From contig CACZTG010000007.1 in the NCBI GenBank assembly GCA_902783995.1, forward strand, positions 1 to 7,718: a DNA stretch of 7,718 nucleotides, in the 5' to 3' direction. This DNA is from an uncultured Ruminococcus sp. (GTDB lineage: Bacteria; Bacillota_A; Clostridia; RUG12999). Each line of letters opens with the position of its first letter. Position 1 is the stretch's first letter. The translations under genes and the position numbers were made by a program. The notes beneath the pieces are model-generated. The model saw only the letters and a list, made by a program, of their open reading frames with translations, was not told the DNA's origin and did no database searches. Shown here piece after piece: positions 1-6,026 of this stretch.

Positions 1-2
1 CT

Positions 3-1805
3 GACGAAAACAAATTACCCGATTATGAAGGAATGTTCGAGAAAGCCGAAGGCAGCGATAAATCCGGAAGCAAGGTTCTTTTACGCATACTTTTGCAAAA
101 CAAAAAGGACTTTATAATTTCCGTTTTGTTTTATCTTCTGAAAAACGCTCCCGTATGGTTTACGCCCATTGTTATTTCAAATGTGATAAACATTGCCACC
201 GACAAAATAAGCGGCAAGGGCGGTGAGCTTTCGGGGATATGGTTTTGGGCGGTTATCGGCTTTGCGGTGCTTTTTTCAAATATTCCGCTTCACGTTATTT
301 ATATTCATTTTACAAGTCACGCCCTGCGCAATATCGGCGTGGGTATGAGAAGCTCCCTTATCAGGAAGCTTCAGCATCTTTCGCTGACCTATCATAAGGA
401 TATAGAAAGCGGCAGACTTCAGTCAAAGTTTTTAAGAGATATGGAAGCTGTCGAGTTTTTAAACAATCAGATTATCCTTTCGTTTATTCCTTGCCTGATT
501 TCACTTATTGTTTATATGACCATAACCGTAACGAAAAGTCCGCTTATGGCGGGAGTTTTCGTGCTTACAATCCCGGCAAGCGTTGCGGTGATAAAAATAT
601 TCCGCAGAAAAATCGTCAAAACAAACAGAGATTTCAGGCACGAGGTCGAAAATGTTTCGGCAAAGGTCTCGGATATGATTGAAATGATACCTGTCACAAA
701 AGCGCACGGGCTTGAGGAGGAGGAAATTCATAAGCTTGACGAAAGCCTCAGACGGCTTAAAAAGTCGGGTCTTGAGCTTGACAAAACGGGCAGCTATTTT
801 GGCTCTGTGAGCTTTGTTGTACATAACTCTATTTCTAATTTGTTTGTAATTTTTGCGGCAATTATGGCATATTACGGCTATATAAAAATAGGCGATATTG
901 TGCTTTATCAGGCGTATTTCAATTCGGTTATGGGTAATGTCAGCAATATAATAAACCTGTATCAGGAAATAGCGAAAGGCATAGAAAGCTTAAAATCCGT
1001 AAGTGAAATTATGTTTTCGCACGATGTTGAGGATAACAGAGGAAAAATAAGGCTCCGATATGTTCACGGCTCTGTAAGCTTTGAAAACGTGTCTTACAGC
1101 TATCCGGGAAGCAGTAAAAAAGTTATTAAGGATTTTAATTTGAATGTTGAGCCGGGCGAGTGCGTTGCTTTTGTCGGGGCTTCGGGCAGCGGAAAATCAA
1201 CGGTTATGAATATGATAATAGGATTTTTGAAAGCCGATGAAGGAACGGTTAAAATTGACGGAAAGGATATCAAAGATATAAACCTTAACGATTACAGGCA
1301 TTTTATAGCTTTTGTACCGCAGAACAGCATTCTTTTTACGGGTACGATAAAAGAAAATATCCTTTACGGCACGAGAGATATTTCGGACGAAAAGCTTAAT
1401 GAGATTGTAAAAAAAGCAAACATAAACGAATTTACGGATAAAATGGAAAAAGGGCTTGACACTTTTATAGGCGAACACGGCGGAAAGCTTTCGGGCGGGC
1501 AGAAGCAGCGCATTTCAATTGCGCGCGCGCTTATACGTGACCCTAAAATTATTATTTTTGACGAGGCGACAAGCGCGCTTGACAACGCTTCGGAGTATCA
1601 CGTACAAAAGGCGATGAACACGCTTATAAAAGGCAGAACGACCTTTATCGTTGCGCACAGGCTATCGACAATCCGTGACGCCGACCGTATAGTTGTTATG
1701 GACGGCGGAAAAATTGCCGAAACGGGTACATATGATGAGCTTATGCGTAAAAAGGGCGAGTTTTACAAGCTTAAAACACTGAACGATATGAAAGGTGAAG
1801 AATGA
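3..1805 (+). CDS. ABC exporter half-transporter, fused permease and ATPase (5' end probably outside the window)
   Basis: Fused membrane and nucleotide-binding protein of the ABC exporter (MsbA/LmrA-like) type, expected to dimerise in the cytoplasmic membrane and use ATP to move an unknown substrate outward. Numbering is from the ATG at 33. Hydrophobic segments lie near residues 27-50, 69-92, 145-165, 168-190 and 255-315. The ATPase domain starts near 350. It has Walker A at 382-390 (GASGSGKST, K388), Q-loop Q430, signature LSGGQ at 486-490, Walker B with D510-E511, and switch histidine H542, so the ATPase looks intact. There is no extra N-terminal peptidase domain. The ATG at 33 has GAAGGA directly against it, too close for a normal ribosome site, and the frame is open and protein-like (DENKLPDYEG) back to base 3. 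The start therefore probably lies left of the window. The stop overlaps the next gene by four bases. The substrate, and whether it pairs with a second half-transporter upstream, cannot be told. Confidence 0.93.
   Translation, partial: DENKLPDYEGMFEKAEGSDKSGSKVLLRILLQNKKDFIISVLFYLLKNAPVWFTPIVISNVINIATDKISGKGGELSGIWFWAVIGFAVLFSNIPLHVIYIHFTSHALRNIGVGMRSSLIRKLQHLSLTYHKDIESGRLQSKFLRDMEAVEFLNNQIILSFIPCLISLIVYMTITVTKSPLMAGVFVLTIPASVAVIKIFRRKIVKTNRDFRHEVENVSAKVSDMIEMIPVTKAHGLEEEEIHKLDESLRRLKKSGLELDKTGSYFGSVSFVVHNSISNLFVIFAAIMAYYGYIKIGDIVLYQAYFNSVMGNVSNIINLYQEIAKGIESLKSVSEIMFSHDVEDNRGKIRLRYVHGSVSFENVSYSYPGSSKKVIKDFNLNVEPGECVAFVGASGSGKSTVMNMIIGFLKADEGTVKIDGKDIKDINLNDYRHFIAFVPQNSILFTGTIKENILYGTRDISDEKLNEIVKKANINEFTDKMEKGLDTFIGEHGGKLSGGQKQRISIARALIRDPKIIIFDEATSALDNASEYHVQKAMNTLIKGRTTFIVAHRLSTIRDADRIVVMDGGKIAETGTYDELMRKKGEFYKLKTLNDMKGEE
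1802..1805 (+). promoter_or_regulatory. ATGA stop/start overlap, likely translational coupling
   Basis: The ATG of the radical SAM gene shares bases with the TGA of the ABC exporter gene. An AAAGGTG Shine-Dalgarno-like site sits inside the end of the ABC gene at 1791-1797. This arrangement usually means the two genes share one transcript and that ribosomes ending on the first start on the second. It also supports TGA being a normal stop codon in this organism. Confidence 0.7.
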
Positions 1806-2671
1806 TTTGCAGAGAATGTCCGCGTAATTGCGGAGCGGAAAGATTGCCCGAAAAAGGCTTTGGGTTTTGCAAAACGGGCGAAAAATTTAAAATTGCGAAG
1901 GTTATGCTCCACAAATGGTAGGAGCCGTGTATAAGCGGGGAAAACGGCTCCGGCGCGATTTTTTTCGGCGGCTGCGGTCTCGGCTGCGTTTATTGCCAGA
2001 ACAGCGAAATTTCGGGCGGCGGAAAAGGTAAATATGTTACCGATGAGGAATTTAAAAATATTATCCGTGAGCTTGAAAAAAAGGGCGCGCATAACATAAA
2101 CCTTGTTACGCCAACTCACTATACGCATAGGCTTGCGGAGGTGCTTGACGGTATAAATGTGCCCGTTGTTTATAACTGCGGCGGTTATGAAAAGATAAGC
2201 GCTTTAAAAGCGCTTGAAGGCAAGGTAAATATTTATCTTGCCGATTTTAAATATGCGCTTCATACCCCTGCCGCAAAATATTCCTCCGCGCCGGATTATC
2301 CCGAAACAGCCGAAAGGGCAATTCTTGAAATGTACCGTCAGGTCGGTAATTTTGAGCTTGATGAAAACGGGCTTATGAAAAAAGGGCTTATTGTGAGACA
2401 TCTTGTGCTGCCCGGGCAGCTTGAAAACTCAAAGCGAGTTATTGATTTTTTTATCAGAAATTTTAAAGAAAAGCGAGTTATGTTCAGCCTTATGGGACAA
2501 TATACACCCTGCGGGAAAGCGCTTGCCGATAAGCGTTACGCCGAAATCAACCGTAAGGTCAGCTCCGCGCTTTACAAAAAAGTCTGTGATTATGCCGACA
2601 TTTGCGGCGTAGAATACGGCTATTTTCAGGATTTGGCTTCTGCCGATAAAAAATATATTCCCGATTTTTGA
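1802..2671 (+). CDS. PflX-like radical SAM protein interrupted by an in-frame TAG codon
   Basis: Putative radical SAM enzyme of the PflX-like group (annotated as pyruvate formate-lyase activating enzyme-like); the true substrate is unknown. The 290-codon frame from ATG 1802 to TGA 2671 has the family's usual length. It carries an N-terminal cysteine set (C3, C6, C10, C23), the family stretch ISGENGSGAIFF (44-55), and the radical SAM cluster motif CX3CX2C at C58, C62 and C65 (GCGLGCVYCQN). NINLVTPTHY and a C-terminal YFQDLASADKKYIPDF follow. Codon 40 (1919-1921) is TAG, in LHKW-stop-EPCISG, where relatives as I recall them have Glu (WEEP); GAG to TAG is one base change. No ATG, GTG or TTG occurs in frame before GTG 2141, which lies past the cluster motif, so a simple restart would give a dead fragment. 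No other stop or frameshift is seen. The start is supported by AAAGGTG at 1791-1797 and the ATGA overlap with the ABC gene. By convention this would be called a pseudogene; read-through is the alternative. Confidence 0.85.
1919..1921 (+). other. In-frame TAG (amber) codon inside the radical SAM gene
   Basis: This TAG is codon 40 of the radical SAM frame beginning at 1802. The residues before it (IAKVMLHKW) and after it (EPCISGENGSG) match the family without loss or insertion, so the codon replaces a single residue, expected to be glutamate. The four complete genes or frames in the window end in TGA, TGA, TAA and TAA, so TAG is not seen here as a normal terminator, though four genes are too few to conclude anything. 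It may be a nonsense mutation, a read error or a recoded codon. Confidence 0.9.
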
Positions 2672-2713
2672 TTTTTTGTGATTTTACATTTTTGTTAAAT
2701 TTTTTCTTTGGTA
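2672..2713 (+). other. AT-rich spacer, possible UP element, no clear terminator
   Basis: This stretch follows the radical SAM stop and consists mostly of T runs, with repeated GATTTT-type words. I see no GC-rich stem before the T tracts, so a standard intrinsic terminator is not supported. Its position just upstream of a -35 box would suit an UP-like element that helps RNA polymerase bind; that is inference from composition and place only. Confidence 0.35.
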
Positions 2714-2742
2714 TTGATATTTTGCCGTTTATCTGATATAAT
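2714..2742 (+). promoter_or_regulatory. Sigma-A type promoter for the uppP-ftsK-ygiQ block
   Basis: A -35 box TTGATA (2714-2719) is followed by a 17-bp spacer and a perfect -10 TATAAT (2737-2742). TGA directly before the -10 gives a TGn extended -10. Transcription would begin near 2749-2750, about 35 bases before the uppP start. AT-rich DNA lies upstream. A second -10-like word, TATTAT, is at 2744-2749. This is the only clear promoter I found in the window, and it separates the two gene blocks. Confidence 0.8.
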
Positions 2743-2770
2743 GTATTATAGGAATATATGTGCATTTTTG

Positions 2771-2776
2771 AAAGGA
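2771..2776 (+). promoter_or_regulatory. Ribosome binding site that fixes the uppP start
   Basis: AAAGGA ends eight bases before the ATG at 2785. An earlier in-frame ATG at 2758 would lie only about nine bases from the predicted transcription start and has no ribosome site, and it would add nine residues not expected in this family. The ATG at 2785 is therefore preferred. Confidence 0.8.
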
Positions 2777-2784
2777 AACAGGCT

Positions 2785-3603
2785 ATGATTGATTTTATTG
2801 TCAGTATTTTTCTCGGTATTGTTGAAGGTATAACGGAATGGCTGCCTATAAGCAGTACGGGGCATATGATACTTTTTAACGAACTTATCGGAATAGATGA
2901 CAGCAGCTTTTTTAATTCTCAGATTTTTCTTTACATAATTCAGCTCGGCGCGATTCTTGCCGTTGTAACGCTGTATTTTAAAAAGCTCAATCCTTTTTCG
3001 TCTTCAAAATCGAAGAAGGAAAGAGAGGATACATGGCAGATGTGGTTTAAAGTTATAGTCGGCTGTGTGCCCGCGGGTATTTTCGGTCTGCTTTTAAATG
3101 ATTATATGGACAGTATTTCAAACTATGCCGTTGTAAGCGTTATGCTTATTTTATACGGCGCGGCGTTTATATATGTTGAAAGTAAAAAAACCGGCGGCGC
3201 AAAAATAAAAAATATGAGCGAGCTTACATATAAAACTGCGGCATTAATCGGATTGTTTCAGGTTATGTCAATTATTCCCGGTACGTCAAGGAGCGGAGCG
3301 ACAATACTCGGAGCGATAATTCTCGGCTGTTCAAGAGAGCTTGCGGCTGAATTTTCCTTTTTTATGGCGATACCGATTATGTTCGGAGTAAGCTTCATAA
3401 AAATTTTGACAAACGATTACATAATGACTTCATATGAGTGGGTGCTGCTTATTTTCTCAATGCTTGTGGCTTACGGCGTGTCGGTTTTAGCGCTTAAATT
3501 TCTTGTCGGCTATGTTAAAAAGCACGACTTTAAGGTTTTCGGCATTTACAGAATTGCGCTTGGCGTAATTGTGCTTTTGTATTTTACTTTGTTTAAAGGA
3601 TAA
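2785..3603 (+). CDS. uppP: Undecaprenyl-diphosphate phosphatase (UppP/BacA family)
   Basis: Integral membrane enzyme that removes a phosphate from undecaprenyl diphosphate, returning the lipid carrier for peptidoglycan and other envelope polymers; overproduction in this family gives bacitracin resistance. The 272-residue product matches the usual length of about 270. The first signature is EGITEWLPISSTGH at residues 14-27, which supplies E14, E18, S24 and H27, equivalent to E17, E21, S27 and H30 of the E. coli enzyme. The second is PGTSRSG at 165-171, with R169 matching R174 of E. coli. All recognised catalytic residues are present. Hydrophobic segments run along the whole protein, broken by a basic loop near 75-85 (SKKERED). 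It is first in its block, directly behind the promoter at 2714-2742, and ftsK follows after 32 bases. Nothing about it looks degraded. Confidence 0.97.
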   Translation: MIDFIVSIFLGIVEGITEWLPISSTGHMILFNELIGIDDSSFFNSQIFLYIIQLGAILAVVTLYFKKLNPFSSSKSKKEREDTWQMWFKVIVGCVPAGIFGLLLNDYMDSISNYAVVSVMLILYGAAFIYVESKKTGGAKIKNMSELTYKTAALIGLFQVMSIIPGTSRSGATILGAIILGCSRELAAEFSFFMAIPIMFGVSFIKILTNDYIMTSYEWVLLIFSMLVAYGVSVLALKFLVGYVKKHDFKVFGIYRIALGVIVLLYFTLFKG

Positions 3604-3621
3604 AGCTGCTTTTCACGGCAG

Positions 3622-3629
3622 AGAAAGGA
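3622..3629 (+). promoter_or_regulatory. Ribosome binding site of ftsK
   Basis: AGAAAGGA ends six bases before the ATG at 3636 and supports that start. The 32-base gap after uppP holds only this site and a weak four-base CTGC/GCAG pairing, so there is no sign of a terminator or promoter between the two genes. Confidence 0.75.
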
Positions 3630-3635
3630 TTTGCT

Positions 3636-6005
3636 ATGGCTGAAAAAACAAAAAACAAACCGGTGAAAGCTGATGCCGGAAAAAAGTCGGCGTCTGCCGC
3701 TGAGGAAAACGGTTTTGCCTCGGAAATACTTACAATTCTTGTCGGAGTGCTCGGCATTTTTATAATGGTAAGCCTTTGGTTTAACACGGCAGGCATTGTC
3801 GGAAAATACTTAAACCTTGTGGTTAAAGGGCTTTTCGGCTGCGCGGCGTATGTGCTTCCTCTTGCGCTCGTCGGTGCGGCAATATGTCATTTCGCCGCAA
3901 AGGACGATATGAAATCGACCTACATAGCAATTTTATTTTTGCTTATATGCGTATTTGTACATTATGTCTATATTGTTGACAGTGTGGATTACATTTCGGG
4001 CGGCAGAGTATGGCTTTGGAAAATAGGTGTGGCAGGCGAAGGCGGCGGAATTATAGGCGGAACGCTTGCCGAGATTTTTGTAGGGCTTATAGGCAAGGTT
4101 ATAACAGCGGTGCTTCTTGCGGCTCTTTTTATGATTGATGTTATACTTCTTTTTAAAATATCGGTTTTAAGCGTTCTCGGCAAATTTTTCCGTTTTATAG
4201 GCAGAAGTATAAAGGAATGCTTTACTTCCGTTGCCGAAACGGAGGACGAAAACGAGATTTTGCCCGATAAAAAAGGCAGAAAAGCAAAAGATGAAAAAAT
4301 TGCGGATGTTACGGACGACTGGGATTCGACGCCCGATATAACCATTCTTCCTGCCGAAATCGAGGAAGAAATTTCAATAAACGACCCACTCGGCAGTACG
4401 GAAAAGGACGAGCTTCCGCTTGTTTTGAACAGTGAACCGAAGAAAGATGAAGAAACGGGAAATGACGGTGCCGCAGCAAATGAGATTGCGTCCGAAATAG
4501 AGGAAAATATGGATAAGCCCGTGAGAGAATATGTTTTTCCGTCCTCACAGCTGCTTGATGAGCCGAAATCAAACACAAAAGAGGATAAAATGGACAGGCT
4601 CAAAGAAAATGCGGCAAAGCTTCTTACAATTCTTGAAAGCTTTGGCATTGAGGCAAAAATAACCAACGTAACGCGCGGTTCAAGTGTAACAAGATACGAA
4701 ATTGTTCCCGCGGCGGGCGTTAAGGTAAATAAAATCACCGCTCTCGACCAGGATATTGCCATGCGCCTTCCCGCCGAGAACGTGCGTATTGAGGTGCTGC
4801 CCGGAAGCATAGGCATTGAGGCTTCAAACGACAGTATTTCAGCAGTATATATAAGGGATATGATTGAAAGCAAAGAGTTTATCAACCACCCATCAAAAAT
4901 TGCCGTCGCCCTGGGGCGTGATATAAACGGCAAAACCGTGGTGGTGGATATAGCGAAGATGCCTCATCTTTTAATTGCGGGAACTACGGGCTCAGGTAAG
5001 AGCGTGTGCATAAACGCTATGATAACGAGTATTCTTTACAAGGCAACGCCCGAGGAAGTCCGCCTTATAATGGTTGACCCTAAAGCGGTTGAGCTTGAAA
5101 TGTATAACGGCATACCGCACCTTCTTGTACCGATTGTCACAGACCCGAGAAAGGCTGCGGGCGCGCTTAACTGGGCTGTAAACGAAATGGAAGAAAGATA
5201 CAAGCTTTTCGCGGAAAACTCAACGCGAAATCTTGCCGGCTATAACGCAAAAATGAAAGCGGCTGGCGAAAAGACTTTGCCGCAGATTGTTATTATTATT
5301 GATGAGCTTGCCGACCTTATGATGGTTGCCCCGGGCGAGGTGCAGGATTACATTTGCCGTCTCGCGCAAAAAGCGAGGGCGGCGGGTATGCATCTTGTGC
5401 TTGCCACACAAAGACCTTCGGTTGACGTTATAACAGGCTTGATTAAGGCAAACGTGCCGTCAAGATTTTCTTTCCAGGTTTCAAACCATATAGATTCGAG
5501 GACAATTATTGATGTGGGCGGCGCCGAAAAGCTTATGGGTAAAGGCGATATGCTTATGATGCTTGCTGGCAGTAATAAGCTTGTGCGTGTACAGGGCGCG
5601 TTTGTTTCGGACGGCGATGTTGAGAGAGTGACGAATTTTATCAGAGAAAACTGTGACGCGGAATACAGTGCCGAGATTCAGGAGTCAATTGAGCAAAATT
5701 CTGTAAAAAGCAAATCGGAATTAAAGGAAAAAGCCTCGGATAAAAGCGATGAGGTCGATGAGCTTCTCGATGAAGCGGTTGATATCGCTTTTGAGCTTGA
5801 CCAGATTTCCACATCAATGCTTCAAAGACGGTTAAAAATAGGGTACGCCAGAGCGGGCAGACTTATTGACCTTATGGATAAAATGCAGGTTATTTCTCCT
5901 TACGACGGCAGTAACAAGCCGAGAACTTTGCGTATGACAAGGGAGCAGTATTATCAGCTCCGTGAGCAGCTTCATGAGGACGAGCTGTCAGATAGCGAGG
6001 AATAA
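3636..6005 (+). CDS. ftsK: DNA translocase FtsK/SpoIIIE
   Basis: Membrane-anchored hexameric motor that pumps double-stranded DNA through the closing septum, in vegetative division and, in spore formers, into the forespore. The 789 residues are typical of Firmicutes. About four membrane segments lie near 28-49, 64-88, 93-115 and 148-175. A charged, mostly acidic linker spans roughly 195-318. The alpha domain begins near 318 (GIEAKITNVTRGSSVTRYEI at 337-356). The RecA-like motor has Walker A GTTGSGKS at 449-456 (K455) and Walker B IVIIIDE with D556-E557. The C-terminal gamma winged helix (about 705-775, with LQRRLKIGYARAGRLIDLM) is the part that reads oriented guide sequences on DNA. All catalytic parts are present. 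It follows uppP closely and ends 21 bases before ygiQ, so the three are probably co-transcribed. Sequence alone does not separate the FtsK and SpoIIIE roles. Confidence 0.97.
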   Translation: MAEKTKNKPVKADAGKKSASAAEENGFASEILTILVGVLGIFIMVSLWFNTAGIVGKYLNLVVKGLFGCAAYVLPLALVGAAICHFAAKDDMKSTYIAILFLLICVFVHYVYIVDSVDYISGGRVWLWKIGVAGEGGGIIGGTLAEIFVGLIGKVITAVLLAALFMIDVILLFKISVLSVLGKFFRFIGRSIKECFTSVAETEDENEILPDKKGRKAKDEKIADVTDDWDSTPDITILPAEIEEEISINDPLGSTEKDELPLVLNSEPKKDEETGNDGAAANEIASEIEENMDKPVREYVFPSSQLLDEPKSNTKEDKMDRLKENAAKLLTILESFGIEAKITNVTRGSSVTRYEIVPAAGVKVNKITALDQDIAMRLPAENVRIEVLPGSIGIEASNDSISAVYIRDMIESKEFINHPSKIAVALGRDINGKTVVVDIAKMPHLLIAGTTGSGKSVCINAMITSILYKATPEEVRLIMVDPKAVELEMYNGIPHLLVPIVTDPRKAAGALNWAVNEMEERYKLFAENSTRNLAGYNAKMKAAGEKTLPQIVIIIDELADLMMVAPGEVQDYICRLAQKARAAGMHLVLATQRPSVDVITGLIKANVPSRFSFQVSNHIDSRTIIDVGGAEKLMGKGDMLMMLAGSNKLVRVQGAFVSDGDVERVTNFIRENCDAEYSAEIQESIEQNSVKSKSELKEKASDKSDEVDELLDEAVDIAFELDQISTSMLQRRLKIGYARAGRLIDLMDKMQVISPYDGSNKPRTLRMTREQYYQLREQLHEDELSDSEE

Positions 6006-6012
6006 GATTTTT

Positions 6013-6020
6013 GGGAGGAA
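6013..6020 (+). promoter_or_regulatory. Strong ribosome binding site that fixes a GTG start
   Basis: GGGAGGAA lies in the 21-base gap after ftsK. Its GGGAGG core ends eight bases before GTG at 6027. This is the best ribosome site in the window and decides the start: another GTG at 6025 is out of frame and meets TGA at once, and the first in-frame ATG (6060) is 11 codons inside the conserved start of the protein. Confidence 0.8.
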
Positions 6021-6026
6021 AGCGGT

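Noticed and set aside
711..726. A GAGGAGGAGG run like a strong Shine-Dalgarno site inside the ABC gene.
   Set aside because: It encodes a run of glutamates (LEEEEIHK), and no in-frame start follows at suitable spacing.
1519..1530. An alternating GCGCGCGCGC tract that might form Z-DNA.
   Set aside because: It is short and explained by the conserved ABC sequence IARALIRDP following the signature motif.
1763..2128. A 121-codon minus-strand frame across the ABC and radical SAM junction.
   Set aside because: It is antisense to two recognised genes and has no ribosome site or family resemblance that I can see.
2141..2671. A 176-residue frame starting at GTG 2141 as a separate gene.
   Set aside because: It is the C-terminal part of the radical SAM protein after the TAG. 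It lacks the CX3CX2C motif, and I see no good ribosome site for it.
2663..2712. T runs after the radical SAM gene as an intrinsic terminator.
   Set aside because: No GC-rich inverted repeat precedes the T tracts. Composition alone does not support a terminator call.
2758..2784. An upstream ATG at 2758 as the uppP start.
   Set aside because: It sits almost at the predicted transcription start without a ribosome site and adds nine atypical residues. ATG 2785 has AAAGGA at proper spacing.
3605..3621. A possible small hairpin between uppP and ftsK (CTGC/GCAG).
   Set aside because: It has only four paired bases and no T tract, so it is too weak for a terminator.
3989..4933. A 314-codon open frame on the minus strand inside ftsK.
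   Set aside because: It lies wholly antisense to well-conserved FtsK coding sequence, is serine-rich low-complexity translation, and resembles no family. It is a by-product of ftsK codon use.
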